Shown piece after piece: positions 17,178-26,113 of a stretch of DNA of 64,000 bases. This DNA comes from Pseudomonas paraeruginosa PA7. GTDB lineage: Bacteria > Pseudomonadota > Gammaproteobacteria > Pseudomonadales > Pseudomonadaceae. The stretch spans positions 4,220,001 through 4,284,000 of the forward strand of contig NC_009656.1 in the NCBI RefSeq assembly GCF_000017205.1. Reading direction: 5' to 3'. The position numbers and the translations under genes are program-made. How positions within the stretch are numbered: position 1 is the first letter of the stretch; every line of letters begins with the position of its first letter. The notes beneath the pieces are model-generated. The model saw nothing but the letters and a program-made list of their open reading frames with translations. It was not told where the DNA came from and ran no database searches.

Positions 17178-17732
17178 TCAGGGCTGGCTGGCGATGGCCT
17201 TCTCGATGGCGGCCTGGAGCTGCGGGTCGTCCGGGGTGGTCTTGCTGGAGAACTGCGCGACCACCCTGCCCTGGCGATCCACCACGTACTTGTAGAAGTT
17301 CCAGCGCGGCGCCTGGCCGCTCTGCTCGGCCAACTGGCGGAACAGTGGAATCGCCTCGTCACCGCGCACGTGCTGCGGCTGGGTCATGGCGAAGGTCACG
17401 CCGTAGTTGCCGTAGCAGATCTTCGCGGTCTCGGCGGTATCCGCGGCTTCCTGCTTGAAGTCGTCGGAAGGTACCCCGAGCACTTCCAGGCCCTGCCCCT
17501 TGTAGCGCTGATAGAGCGCTTCCAGCCCCTTGAACTGCGGGGTGAAACCGCAGTGGCTGGCGGTGTTGACCACCACCAGCGGCTTGCCGGCGTAACGCTG
17601 GCAAAGATCGATGCTTTCCTTGGAACGCAGCTTGGTCAACTGGCCCTGCAGCAGTTCCGGGCAATCGGCGGCCCAGCCGCTCAGCGGCAGCCCGGCGAGC
17701 GCCAGGGCGGACAACAGCACGCGAGGTTTCAT
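17178..17732 (-). CDS. exported glutathione peroxidase-like thiol peroxidase
   Basis: A 184-residue thioredoxin-fold peroxidase with an N-terminal signal peptide ([21 protein letters not shown]), so probably periplasmic. The peroxidatic residue is Cys61 in [11 protein letters not shown] rather than selenocysteine, and Trp144-Asn145 of the WNF motif are present. The usual CNQF loop, which supplies a catalytic Gln, reads SDDF here. A candidate resolving Cys106 lies in KICYGNYG. It probably reduces organic hydroperoxides with thioredoxin-like or glutathione donors in the periplasm. The start at 17732 has AAGGAG 7 nt upstream; the longer frame to 17789 is rejected. Confidence 0.87.
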   Translation of the reverse strand: MKPRVLLSALALAGLPLSGWAADCPELLQGQLTKLRSKESIDLCQRYAGKPLVVVNTASHCGFTPQFKGLEALYQRYKGQGLEVLGVPSDDFKQEAADTAETAKICYGNYGVTFAMTQPQHVRGDEAIPLFRQLAEQSGQAPRWNFYKYVVDRQGRVVAQFSSKTTPDDPQLQAAIEKAIASQP

Positions 17733-17792
17733 GGAATGGCTCCTTGGCAACGGATGTCCCAGCTTACCCTTCCCCGCGCCTATCGCCACCTA

Positions 17793-17900
17793 TCAGCATG
17801 CGCCCATGCCCAGCTCCAGCAGCGCCATTCCGCCACGCTGCCAGCCCCACCAGGCCAGTCCCAGCAGCGCTCCGGCGGCGAGCAGCCAGGCCAGCTTCAT
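17793..17900 (-). CDS. 35-residue membrane protein coupled to the MFS gene
   Basis: A small frame, MKLAWLLAAGALLGLAWW and onwards, ending in GAC. It has one hydrophobic segment and a Gly/Leu-rich tail. Its ATG overlaps the stop of the upstream MFS transporter as ATGA (17897-17900), the same coupling used by genuine operon neighbours in this genome. It is too short for routine gene calling. It could be a small accessory subunit of the transporter or a chance frame; codon usage is GC3-rich like real genes. Confidence 0.5.
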   Translation of the reverse strand: MKLAWLLAAGALLGLAWWGWQRGGMALLELGMGAC

Positions 17901-19096
17901 GTCGCGCCTCCGGCCGCCTGCAGGCGCGCCACCGGGCGCTCGCGCACCGGCCAGTTGAGCAGCGCCGCGAGCAGGCTGAGCAGGATCGACAGTTGCCAGA
18001 CCAGGTCGTAGCTGCCGGTGCGGTCGTAGACCACCCCGCCCAGCCAGCCGCCGAGGAAGGCGCCGAGCTGGTGGAAGAGGAACACGATGCCACCGAGCAT
18101 CGACAGGTTGCGCACGCCGAACAGGGTCGCCACGGTGCCGTTGGTCAGGGGCACCGTGGACAACCACAGCAGCCCCATGGCCACGCCGAAGGCATAGGCG
18201 CTGTAGACGCTCAGCGGCAGCCAGAGGAACAGCCCGATCACCGCCCCGCGCACCAGGTACAGCGCTGTCAGCAGGCGCGGCTTCGACCAGCGCCCGCCGA
18301 GCCAACCGGCGAAGTAGGTGCCGAACACGTTGAACAGCCCGACCAGCGCCAGCACCGTGGTGCCGACCTGCGCCGGCAGATGCTGGTCGACCAGGTAGGC
18401 CGGCAGGTGCACGCCGATGAACACCACCTGGAAGCCGCAGACGAAAAAGCCCAGCGCCAGCAGCCAGAACCCGGAGTGCGAACAGGCCTCGCGCAGCGCT
18501 TCGCCGAGGCGCTGCTCGTGCCCCTCGGGCGGCAGCGGGCGATCCTTCATCAGCCCGGCCAGCGGCACGATCAGCGCCACCAGCAGGCCCAGGGCGAGCA
18601 GCGCCGAGGCCCAGCCGAGCCAGCCGATCAGGCCGAGGGTGCCGGGCAGCATGGCGAACTGGCCGAAGGAACCGGCGGCGCTGGAGATGCCCATCGCCAT
18701 GCTGCGCTGCTCCGCCGGCACGGCGCGGCCGACGGCGCCGAGGATCACCGAGAAGGAGGTGCCGGAAAGGCCCAGGCCGACCAGCAGGCCGGCGCTCAGC
18801 GACAGTCCGCTGGCCGATTCCGACAGCCCCATCAGGAACAGGCCGACGGCATAGAGCAGCCCGCCGACCAGCACCGCCCGCGCGGCGCCATGGCGATCGG
18901 CGAGCGCCCCGGTGAACGGCTGGGCCAGACCCCAGACCAGGTTCTGCAAGGCGATGGCGAAGGCGAACACCTCGCGGCCCCAGCCGAAGTCGGCGCTCAT
19001 CGGCGCGAGGAACAGGCCGAAGCCATGTCGAACACCGAGGGACAGGGCGAGAATCAGGGCTCCGGACAGCAGGATCCAGAAGGCGGCACGCGGCAT
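17897..19096 (-). CDS. MFS transporter, 12 membrane segments
   Basis: A 399-residue major-facilitator protein with the signature ADRHGAARAVLVGG between TM2 and TM3. It resembles the oxalate/formate antiporter-like and monocarboxylate subgroup rather than drug pumps (RHGFGLFLAPMSADFGWGREVFAFA is typical). Substrate unknown. The start at 19096 is preferred to the ATG at 19108 because GGAG lies 6 nt upstream. The palindrome CGGGTATATACCCG sits about 16-29 nt upstream of this start. A MarR regulator gene lies directly upstream on the same strand and probably represses it. Confidence 0.83.
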   Translation of the reverse strand: MPRAAFWILLSGALILALSLGVRHGFGLFLAPMSADFGWGREVFAFAIALQNLVWGLAQPFTGALADRHGAARAVLVGGLLYAVGLFLMGLSESASGLSLSAGLLVGLGLSGTSFSVILGAVGRAVPAEQRSMAMGISSAAGSFGQFAMLPGTLGLIGWLGWASALLALGLLVALIVPLAGLMKDRPLPPEGHEQRLGEALREACSHSGFWLLALGFFVCGFQVVFIGVHLPAYLVDQHLPAQVGTTVLALVGLFNVFGTYFAGWLGGRWSKPRLLTALYLVRGAVIGLFLWLPLSVYSAYAFGVAMGLLWLSTVPLTNGTVATLFGVRNLSMLGGIVFLFHQLGAFLGGWLGGVVYDRTGSYDLVWQLSILLSLLAALLNWPVRERPVARLQAAGGAT

Positions 19097-19111
19097 GGGT
19101 CGCTCCATCTA

Positions 19112-19125
19112 CGGGTATATACCCG
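19112..19125. promoter_or_regulatory. MarR operator before the MFS gene
   Basis: Perfect palindrome CGGGTATATACCCG between the MarR stop and the MFS start. A near copy lies before the MarR gene itself. Confidence 0.7.
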
Positions 19126-19169
19126 CTTTGTCGTGAACGAAGCGCCTCAGCGAGAGGCTTCGTCGGTTG

Positions 19170-19583
19170 TCAGTCCAGTCGCTCCAGTTCCACCAGCAAC
19201 GCCGCCAAGGCGCCGCTGCGCTCCTCGCCAAGGCGCCCGGCGAGACGTCGCTGCGCGTCTTCCCAGGCCGGCAGGCCGCGCTCCAGGGCGGCCTGCCCGG
19301 CGGGCGTCAGCTCGACCAGGCGGTTGCGCTGGTCCTCGCCGCCGGCCAGACGCAACAGGCCATCGTTTTCCAGCACCCGCAGGTTGCGGCCGAGGGTGCT
19401 GCGGTCGAGCCCCATGGCTTCGGCGAGTTCGGAAATGCTCGGCCGGTCCAGGCGCTGCAGGTGCCGTAGCAGGGAAAACTGCGCCACCTTGAGGCCGGTA
19501 TCGGCCAGCGCCTCGTCGTAGAAGCGGGAAACGCTGCGGGCGGCGCGACGCAGTTTGGTACAGAGGCATTGGGTCGGTAGCAT
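19170..19583 (-). CDS. MarR-family transcriptional regulator
   Basis: A 137-residue winged-helix regulator. The DNA-binding region is SISELAEAMGLDRSTLGRNLRVLENDGLLRL with the wing at GGEDQRNRLVELTPAG. MarR proteins usually repress a neighbouring transporter and respond to small phenolic or oxidant ligands. The start at 19583 follows the TATATAC operator directly; a frame open to 19733 would translate through the operator and is rejected. It is on the same strand as, and upstream of, the MFS gene. Confidence 0.88.
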   Translation of the reverse strand: MLPTQCLCTKLRRAARSVSRFYDEALADTGLKVAQFSLLRHLQRLDRPSISELAEAMGLDRSTLGRNLRVLENDGLLRLAGGEDQRNRLVELTPAGQAALERGLPAWEDAQRRLAGRLGEERSGALAALLVELERLD

Positions 19584-19589
19584 GGATGC

Positions 19590-19603
19590 GTGTATATACC
19601 CGC
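19590..19603. promoter_or_regulatory. second MarR operator, before the regulator gene
   Basis: GTGTATATACCCGC shares TATATACCCG with the 19112 site and lies just upstream of the MarR start, consistent with autorepression. Confidence 0.6.
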
Positions 19604-19750
19604 ACCTTCCGGCGGTCAAGCGGATTGTCCGAACTGCCAGCGCCGCCTGTTGCCCCTGCCAAGGCCGGACGCCGGGCGCTGGCCTATAACTCGCGCTGTC
19701 AGCGGCAAGCGGGACCACCCGCCGCCCTTCCATCCATCGCCGAGGTAGCC

Positions 19751-21571
19751 ATGCCCGTTTACAAAGCCCCGCTGCGCGACACGCGCTTCCTGCTCAACGA
19801 GGTCTTCGATTTCCCCGCCCACTACCGCGACCTGGTCAACGGCGCCGAGGCCACGCCGGACATGGTCGACGCGATCCTCGGCGAGTGCGCGAAGCTCTGC
19901 GAGGAAGTCATCGCGCCGCTCTACCACAGCGGCGACGAGGAAGGCTGCCACCTGGAGAACGGCGAGGTACGCACGCCCAGGGGCTACAAGGAAGCCTACG
20001 AGGCCTATGTCGCCGGCGGCTGGCAGGGTCTCTCGCACCCGGTGGAATACGGCGGCCAGGGCCTGCCGATGAGCCTCGGCGCGCTCAAGCAGGAGATGAT
20101 GGGCACCGCCAACTGGCCGTTCTCCATGTATCCCGGCCTCTCCCTCGGCGCGATGAACACCCTGATGCAACATGGCACCGAGGAGCAGAAGCAGACCTAC
20201 CTGACGCCGCTCACCGAAGGTCGCTGGGGCGGCACCATGTGCCTCACCGAGCCGCAGTGCGGCACCGATCTCGGCCAGGTGAAGACCCGCGCCGAGGCCA
20301 ACCCCGACGGTAGCTACGCGATCAGCGGGACGAAGATCTTCATCTCTTCCGGCGAACACGACCTGACCGAGAACATCGTGCACATCGTCCTCGCCCGCCT
20401 GCCGGACGCGCCGAAGGGCACCCGCGGCATCTCCCTGTTCATCGTGCCCAAGTTCCTCCCCGGCGCAGGTGGCTCCCTCGGCCCGCGCAACGGCGTGAGT
20501 TGCGGCGCGCTGGAGAAGAAGATGGGGATCAAGGCCTCGGCCACCTGCGTGATGAACTTCGACGACGCCACCGGCTTCCTCATCGGTCCGCCGAACAAGG
20601 GCCTGGAATGCATGTTCACCTTCATGAACAGCGCCCGCATCGGCACCGCCATCCAGGGCGTGGCCACCGCCGAGCTGGCCTACCAGGGCGCCCTCGCCTA
20701 CGCCCGCGAGCGCCGCTCGATGCGCGCGCTCTCCGGGACCAAGGAACCCGGGCAGGTCGCCGACAGCCTCATGCACCACGGCGACGTGCGGCGCATGCTG
20801 CTGACCCAGAAGGCCATCGCCGAGGGCGGCCGCGCACTGGTCTACCTGGCGACCCAGTACGCCGACCGGATGATCCAGGGCATCCTCACCAGCGACGACG
20901 CCGAATACGCCCGCTGGGACGACAAGCTCGGCTTCCTCACGCCGATCCTCAAGGGCTGCCTGACCGAACTCGGCCTGGAGAGCGCCAACCTCGGCATGCA
21001 GGTATTCGGCGGCCATGGCTATATCCGCGAACATGGCATGGAGCAGATCGTCCGCGACGCGCGGATCGCCACCCTCTACGAAGGCACCACCGGCATCCAG
21101 GCCCTCGACCTGCTCGGACGCAAGGTCCTGCTGATGACCCAGGGCAAGGCCGTGCGCGACTTCACCAGGGTCGTGGCGCAGTTCGCCATCGACCTGCTGA
21201 AGAACGAACCGAGGATGCGCGGCCGCGCCCTGGTGCTGCTCAAGCTCTGCGCCCAGTGGAACCTGCTGACTCTGCGCATCGCCCTGACCGCGCGCAAGCA
21301 ACGCGACCTGGTGGGCACCGCCAGCCACGACTACCTGATGTTCTCCGGCTACGCCACCCTGGCCTATTCCTGGGCCCTGCAGGAAGCCGCGGCGCGCCGC
21401 CGACTGCGCCTGGGCGGCAGCGAATCGGCGGACTTCTACAAGGCCAAGATCGCCACCAGCGACTTCTACTTCGCGCGTCTGCTGCCGCGCGCCAAAGGCC
21501 ACGCGGCGGCGATGGCGAAGCCGGTCGGCTCGATCATGGACCTGAAGAGCGAGCACTTCGCCTTCGACTGA
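19751..21571 (+). CDS. acyl-CoA dehydrogenase, long form
   Basis: A 606-residue flavoprotein oxidising an acyl-CoA to the enoyl-CoA. Domain order: N-terminal helical cap, a middle beta domain with FAD-binding MCLTEPQCGTDLGQVKT (about residue 165), a C-terminal helical domain with QVFGGHGYIREHGMEQIVRDARI and YEGTTGIQALDLLGRKVL, then a C-terminal extension of about 130 residues typical of the 600-residue FadE/DmdC-like subgroup. GAGG precedes the ATG at 19751. Chain-length preference cannot be read from sequence. It converges with smvR, 15 nt between stops. Confidence 0.9.
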   Translation: MPVYKAPLRDTRFLLNEVFDFPAHYRDLVNGAEATPDMVDAILGECAKLCEEVIAPLYHSGDEEGCHLENGEVRTPRGYKEAYEAYVAGGWQGLSHPVEYGGQGLPMSLGALKQEMMGTANWPFSMYPGLSLGAMNTLMQHGTEEQKQTYLTPLTEGRWGGTMCLTEPQCGTDLGQVKTRAEANPDGSYAISGTKIFISSGEHDLTENIVHIVLARLPDAPKGTRGISLFIVPKFLPGAGGSLGPRNGVSCGALEKKMGIKASATCVMNFDDATGFLIGPPNKGLECMFTFMNSARIGTAIQGVATAELAYQGALAYARERRSMRALSGTKEPGQVADSLMHHGDVRRMLLTQKAIAEGGRALVYLATQYADRMIQGILTSDDAEYARWDDKLGFLTPILKGCLTELGLESANLGMQVFGGHGYIREHGMEQIVRDARIATLYEGTTGIQALDLLGRKVLLMTQGKAVRDFTRVVAQFAIDLLKNEPRMRGRALVLLKLCAQWNLLTLRIALTARKQRDLVGTASHDYLMFSGYATLAYSWALQEAAARRRLRLGGSESADFYKAKIATSDFYFARLLPRAKGHAAAMAKPVGSIMDLKSEHFAFD

Positions 21572-21586
21572 CGCGCCCCGCCGATC

Positions 21587-22150
21587 TCAACCACCCCCGG
21601 GCGTTGTCGTCGCCCCGAGCAGCAACGCCTGGACATCGTCGAGCATCGAGTCCCATTCGTCCTGGGCGATGTCCATCAGGCGGAAGTAACGCAGCATGAA
21701 GGCACCTTCCGCCGCCAGGAACGCCAGGCGCGCGCGGCGTCCCTCGACACTGGCCAGGTCCAGCCCCTCCAGGCGACTGCGGTACCACGCGTTGCTGCCC
21801 TCCAGGTGCTCGGGCGTCTGGATCAGCGCCGCCATCAGCGCCGCCGCCTTGCTGCTGGACAGCTCGTCCGAACGCTGGGTCGCCTCGGCATGTGCGCGAA
21901 CCCGCGTCAGTGGCGTCGGCTGGCTCCCCGCCACCGCCTCGAACAGGCTGTCGTAGGCCTTGCCCCAGCGCTCGAAGATCGCGTCGATCAGCGCATCCTT
22001 GGTACCGAAGCAATACTGCACACCGCCCTTGGTGATGCCCATTTCCTTCGCCACCGCATCGATGGTCAGGCCGGCCGCGCCCTCGCGGGCGATCACCGCC
22101 TCGGCGGCATCCAGCAACTGGTCGCGGTCGATCGTCCGTCGGCGTCCCAT
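21587..22150 (-). CDS. smvR: SmvR, TetR-family repressor
   Basis: A 187-residue TetR protein. The helix-turn-helix is LTIDAVAKEMGITKGGVQYCFGTKDALI (about residues 28-55) and the rest is a ligand-binding helical domain. It is divergent from an SmvA-like 14-segment efflux pump, the standard smvR/smvA arrangement. Loss of SmvR raises tolerance to cationic biocides such as octenidine or chlorhexidine in P. aeruginosa and enterobacteria. An AT-rich palindrome with CATACGTATG lies 23 nt upstream of its start and probably serves both promoters. Confidence 0.88.
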   Translation of the reverse strand: MGRRRTIDRDQLLDAAEAVIAREGAAGLTIDAVAKEMGITKGGVQYCFGTKDALIDAIFERWGKAYDSLFEAVAGSQPTPLTRVRAHAEATQRSDELSSSKAAALMAALIQTPEHLEGSNAWYRSRLEGLDLASVEGRRARLAFLAAEGAFMLRYFRLMDIAQDEWDSMLDDVQALLLGATTTPGGG

Positions 22151-22172
22151 GGCTACCTCTTGAGTTTAAATC

Positions 22173-22182
22173 CATACGTATG
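22173..22182. promoter_or_regulatory. SmvR operator candidate
   Basis: CATACGTATG within TCCATACGTATGTAT, in the AT-rich divergent smvR-smvA region. Imperfect symmetry continues outside the core. Confidence 0.65.
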
Positions 22183-22268
22183 TATTTATATTTTCACACG
22201 CCCGCCCGTGGCAGGCAATTCCCGGTATCCACGGCGAGCGAAGAACCGTTCGCCACAGAGGTTATCCC

Positions 22269-23774
22269 ATGTTCCGGCAGAACCGCTGGCTGGTCCTGGC
22301 CATCGTCTCCAGCGCCCTGTTCCTCATCATCATCGACATGACCGTGCTCTACACGGCCCTGCCGCGCCTGACCCACGACCTCGGCGCGACGGCGGCGGAG
22401 AAGCTCTGGATCGTCAACGCCTACCCGCTGGTGGTCGCCGGCCTGCTGCCCGGCGCCGGGGTACTCAGCGACCGCCTCGGTCACAAGCGGCTGTTCCTCG
22501 CCGGCCTGCCGCTGTTCGGCCTGGCCTCGCTGTGCGCCGCCTTCGCCCCCGACGCCGGCGCGCTGATCGGCGCCCGCGCCGGGTTGGCGGTGGGCGCGGC
22601 ACTGATGATGCCGGCGACCTTGTCGATCGTCCGCCATGTCTTCCAGGACGAACGCGAACGCGCCCTGGCCATCGGTATCTGGGCCTCCGTCGCCTCCGCC
22701 GGCGCGGCGCTGGGGCCGGTGGTCGGCGGAGTGCTGCTGGAGTTCTGCTGGTGGGGCTCGGTGTTCCTCGTCAACGTCCCGGTGGTGGTCATCGCGCTGC
22801 TGCTGGCCGTGCCGACCATTCCCGCCTGCGGCGGCCAGTCGCGCAAGCCCTGGGACCCGCTCGGCTCGCTGCAGGTGATGCTAGGCCTGGTCGGGCTGGT
22901 CTACGCGATCAAGACGCTCGGCACCCGCGCCCCCGACTTCTGGCTGGCCGCCGGCGCCGCCCTCGGCGGAACGGCATGCCTATACCTGTTCGTGCGTCGG
23001 CAACGCCGTGCCCGCGAACCGATGATCGACTTCGCGCTGTTCCGCAACCGGCGCTTCGCCCGCGGCGTCGCGGTGGCCCTGGTGGCGACCATGGCGCTGG
23101 TGGGCATGGAGCTGGTGTTCAGCCAGCACCTGCAACTGGTGCAAGGCCTGACGCCGCTGCAGGCCGGCCTGTTCGTCCTGCCGATCCCGCTGGCCTCGCT
23201 GGTGGTCGGGCCGCTGGCCGGCTGGCTGGTGCCGCGCTGGGGCGAGAACCGGGTGATGTGCGCCTCCCTGCTGCTCGGCAGCGCCGGATTGCTCGGCCTG
23301 GCCTTGTCCTACCAGGCCGCCACCGGAGCGCAACTGGCCAGCCTGGTGTTGCTCGGCGTCGGCTTCGGCGGCGCGATGACCGCCGCCTCCACCGCGGTGA
23401 TGCTCAACGTAGACGAACACAGTTCCGGAATGGCGGCCGCCATCGAGGACGTGTCCTACGAATTGGGCGGGGTGATCGGCGTGACCCTGCTCGGCAGCCT
23501 GATGAGTTTCGTCTACGGGATCTCCCTGGCGCTGCCCTCGCCCGACCTGCCGGCACGGGTCCGTGACAGCCTCGACGACGCCCTGATGGTCGCCGAGGGC
23601 CTGGCGCCGGAGGTCGCGTCGCGGCTCGTCGAGCTTGCCCGGCAGGCTTTCGACCAGGCCTTCGTCGCCGTGCTACTGGCCGCCGCCGCGCTGCTCTTCC
23701 TCAGCGCCATGGCGGTCCTGCGCCAGCCGCGTCCGGCTACAGAGCCAGCGCCACCAGCACCGCGCACTCGGTAA
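22269..23774 (+). CDS. smvA: SmvA-like drug/biocide efflux pump (MFS, DHA2)
   Basis: A 501-residue proton antiporter of the 14-segment DHA2 group that expels quaternary ammonium and bisbiguanide compounds. TM1 carries DMTVLYTALP, the motif C-like region of DHA2 pumps, the loop after TM2 has SDRLGHKRLF (motif A), and ALGPVVGGVLLEFCWWGSVFLVNVP is the diagnostic TM5-TM6 stretch of the family. The start at 22269 follows GAGG at good spacing. Control by the divergent SmvR is expected. Its 3' end overlaps the convergent cobV gene by 38 bp. Confidence 0.88.
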   Translation: MFRQNRWLVLAIVSSALFLIIIDMTVLYTALPRLTHDLGATAAEKLWIVNAYPLVVAGLLPGAGVLSDRLGHKRLFLAGLPLFGLASLCAAFAPDAGALIGARAGLAVGAALMMPATLSIVRHVFQDERERALAIGIWASVASAGAALGPVVGGVLLEFCWWGSVFLVNVPVVVIALLLAVPTIPACGGQSRKPWDPLGSLQVMLGLVGLVYAIKTLGTRAPDFWLAAGAALGGTACLYLFVRRQRRAREPMIDFALFRNRRFARGVAVALVATMALVGMELVFSQHLQLVQGLTPLQAGLFVLPIPLASLVVGPLAGWLVPRWGENRVMCASLLLGSAGLLGLALSYQAATGAQLASLVLLGVGFGGAMTAASTAVMLNVDEHSSGMAAAIEDVSYELGGVIGVTLLGSLMSFVYGISLALPSPDLPARVRDSLDDALMVAEGLAPEVASRLVELARQAFDQAFVAVLLAAAALLFLSAMAVLRQPRPATEPAPPAPRTR

Positions 23775-24474
23775 GTTCGACCAGCGCGCCGGCGGTGTCC
23801 CCGGTGGTGCCGCCGAGGCGCGCGAGGAAACGGCTGCGCAGCCAGGCGAAGAGCATCAGCGTCACCAGCAGCGCCAGCAGACCGGACAGGCCGAACGCCA
23901 GGGCCAGGCCGAAACTCACGCCGAGCACCCACGGCAGGCTGCGCGCCGGCAGGTGCTCGGCGATGGCCTGGCCGAGCCCGCCGGGACGCGCGTAGGGGGT
24001 GGTCAGGAACAGCAGCGGCAGGCTGCTGCGCGCCAGCCACGGAGCCAGCAACAGCAGGCCGGGTCGCCCCGCGCCGAGCAGCGCCGCCAGGGCGCCGAAC
24101 TTCAGCAGCAGGACCAGCACCAGCGCCACCACCGCCGCCGGCCCGCTGCGCGGGTCCTTCATGATCGCCAGGGTCCGCTCGCGGTCGCCCAGCCCGCCGA
24201 CCCAGGCGTCCGCCATGTCGGCCAGGCCGTCCAGGTGCAGCGCGCCGCTCAGCGCCACCCACAGGCTCAGCAGCAAGGCCGCCTGCAACAGCGGCGGCGT
24301 ACCGTCGAGCGACCGCGCCGCGCCATACAGCACGACGCCGATCAGCACGCCGACCAGCGGATAGCAGAGCACCGCACGGCCGAACTGCTCCGGCGTCGGC
24401 ATCGCCGACAGGCGCACCGGCAGGCGGGTGAGGAACTGCAAGGCGACCAGCAGTGACTGCAAGGCTTCGCGCAT
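23737..24474 (-). CDS. cobV: adenosylcobinamide-GDP ribazoletransferase (cobalamin synthase)
   Basis: A 245-residue polytopic inner-membrane enzyme joining adenosylcobinamide-GDP with alpha-ribazole (phosphate), the last assembly step of cobalamin. Family signatures are FLTRLPVR near the N-terminus, the acidic HLDGLADMADAWVGG and GDRERTLAIMKDPRSGPAAVVAL. The ATG at 24474 lies 2 nt after the upstream stop. It is the last gene of the btuB-cob operon. Its final 38 nt overlap the 3' end of smvA on the other strand. Confidence 0.92.
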   Translation of the reverse strand: MREALQSLLVALQFLTRLPVRLSAMPTPEQFGRAVLCYPLVGVLIGVVLYGAARSLDGTPPLLQAALLLSLWVALSGALHLDGLADMADAWVGGLGDRERTLAIMKDPRSGPAAVVALVLVLLLKFGALAALLGAGRPGLLLLAPWLARSSLPLLFLTTPYARPGGLGQAIAEHLPARSLPWVLGVSFGLALAFGLSGLLALLVTLMLFAWLRSRFLARLGGTTGDTAGALVELTECAVLVALAL

Positions 24475-24476
24475 GA

Positions 24477-25061
24477 CTATTCCCCTTCCCGGCACTCGTG
24501 CCAGCGATCGTCGCCCTCTCCGGCGCGCAGGCCGAACAGCGCGCCATGACCGACCTCCACCTGCAGCAGGCGCTCGCGCGGCAGGCCACGGGCGCGAGCG
24601 AGCAACAGGCGCATGACGCCGCCATGGGTCACCAGCAGCACGCGGCGGCCGGCGTGACGCTGGCGCAGGCGTCGCTGGGCGGCCAGCACCCGCGCCTCGA
24701 ACCCGGACAGCGGCTCGCCGCCCGGCGGGGTGAAGGCGTAGGGATCGGCCCAGAAGCGGCCGAGCGCCTCGCTGTGGCCGTCCATCAGGCTGGCCGCCGA
24801 GCGCCCCTCCCAATCGCCGAAATGCAGTTCGCGCAGATCGTCATCCAGCTCCAGCCCGATGCCTTGCCGCGCCGCCAGGTCCTCGGCGAAGGCGCGGCAA
24901 CGTTGCAGCGGCGAGCTGACCAGCAGGTCCCAGCGTCCGCCGCCCACCGCCGCGCGCATCTGCGCCCAGCCGCGCGCGGTCAGGGCATCGTCGAGGCTGC
25001 CGCGGAAACCACCGCCGGACTCGGTTTCGCCATGCCGCAGGAGGTCCAGGCGCAGGCTCAT
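24477..25061 (-). CDS. cobC: alpha-ribazole phosphatase (histidine phosphatase family)
   Basis: A 194-residue histidine phosphatase that removes phosphate from alpha-ribazole-5'-phosphate or cobalamin-5'-phosphate. The RHG motif is [11 protein letters not shown] near residue 8 and the second catalytic His is in [15 protein letters not shown]. This corresponds to CobC of Salmonella, not to the aminotransferase-type CobC encoded at 28089 that shares the name in aerobic-pathway nomenclature. The ATG at 25061 overlaps the cobU stop as ATGA. Confidence 0.88.
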   Translation of the reverse strand: MSLRLDLLRHGETESGGGFRGSLDDALTARGWAQMRAAVGGGRWDLLVSSPLQRCRAFAEDLAARQGIGLELDDDLRELHFGDWEGRSAASLMDGHSEALGRFWADPYAFTPPGGEPLSGFEARVLAAQRRLRQRHAGRRVLLVTHGGVMRLLLARARGLPRERLLQVEVGHGALFGLRAGEGDDRWHECREGE

Positions 25062-26113
25062 GCCGGGCGGTCCGAGACCGCCGCTTCGGCGAAGGTCGCC
25101 ATCCCCGCGTGCAGCGCGCAGGCCTGGCGCAGCAGCGGCAGCGCCAGCGCCGCACCGCTGCCCTCGCCCAGGCGCAGGCCGAGGTCGAGCAGCGGTTGCG
25201 CCGCCAGGGCTTCGAGCACATGGCGATGGCCCGGCTCGGCACCGCTGTGGGCGAACAGCAGCCAGTCGCGGCAGGCCGGGTTCAGGCGCACCGCGCAGAG
25301 CGCCGCGACGCTGCAGATATAGCCGTCGACCAGGGCGACCACGCCCTTCTGCGCGCAGGCCAGGTAGGCGCCGGCCAGCGCAGCGATCTCCAGGCCGCCG
25401 AGACGACGGAGAACTTCGAAGGGATCGTCGCGATGGGCGCCGTGCAGGGCCAGGGCGCGCTCGATGACCGCGGCCTTGTGCGCCACGCCGCTGGCGTCCA
25501 GCCCGGTTCCCGGCCCGACCAGCGCGCTCGCCGGCGCATCCAGCAGCGCGCAGGCCATGGCCGCCGCCGCGGTGGTGTTGCCGATGCCCATCTCGCCGCC
25601 GATGAACAGCTGGCTGCCGGCCTGCTCGGCGCGGCGCACGCTTTCGCGCCCGGCCTCGAGCGCCAGCAGGCACTGTTCGGCGCCCATCGCCGGGGCCTCG
25701 ACGAAGTTCGCGGTGCCCGCCGCCAGGCGCAGGTGGCGCACGCCGGGCAAGGGTTCCAGGGGGACGGCGGTGCCCAGGTCGACCACCTCCAGGCCGGCGC
25801 CGAGTTCGCGTGCCAGCACGCTGATCGCCGCGCCGCCGCGGACGAAGTTGCGCAGCATCTCGCCGGTGACCGCCTGCGGATAGGCCGAGATGCCCTCGGC
25901 GACTACCCCGTGGTCGCCGGCGAAGACCGTCACCCAGAGCCTCTCCAGGCTCGGTCGTTCGCGCCCCTGCAACGCCGCCAGGTCGATCGCCACTTGCTCC
26001 AGGCGGCCCAGCGAGCCGCGCGGCTTGGTCAACCGGTCCTGGCGTTCGGCCGCGCGCCGGCGCATCTGCGGGTCCGCCTCGCGGCAGGCGTCGCGCCACC
26101 ATTGCAGACTCAT
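25058..26113 (-). CDS. cobU: nicotinate-nucleotide--dimethylbenzimidazole phosphoribosyltransferase
   Basis: A 351-residue enzyme (CobT in Salmonella naming) making alpha-ribazole-5'-phosphate from dimethylbenzimidazole and nicotinate mononucleotide. The N-terminal [13 protein letters not shown], the [23 protein letters not shown] block and the [13 protein letters not shown] motif are diagnostic, and a Glu near the C-terminus ([14 protein letters not shown]) is the catalytic base region. Its substrate is supplied by BluB, encoded in the same operon. ATGA overlap with cobP upstream. Confidence 0.94.
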   Translation of the reverse strand: MSLQWWRDACREADPQMRRRAAERQDRLTKPRGSLGRLEQVAIDLAALQGRERPSLERLWVTVFAGDHGVVAEGISAYPQAVTGEMLRNFVRGGAAISVLARELGAGLEVVDLGTAVPLEPLPGVRHLRLAAGTANFVEAPAMGAEQCLLALEAGRESVRRAEQAGSQLFIGGEMGIGNTTAAAAMACALLDAPASALVGPGTGLDASGVAHKAAVIERALALHGAHRDDPFEVLRRLGGLEIAALAGAYLACAQKGVVALVDGYICSVAALCAVRLNPACRDWLLFAHSGAEPGHRHVLEALAAQPLLDLGLRLGEGSGAALALPLLRQACALHAGMATFAEAAVSDRPA

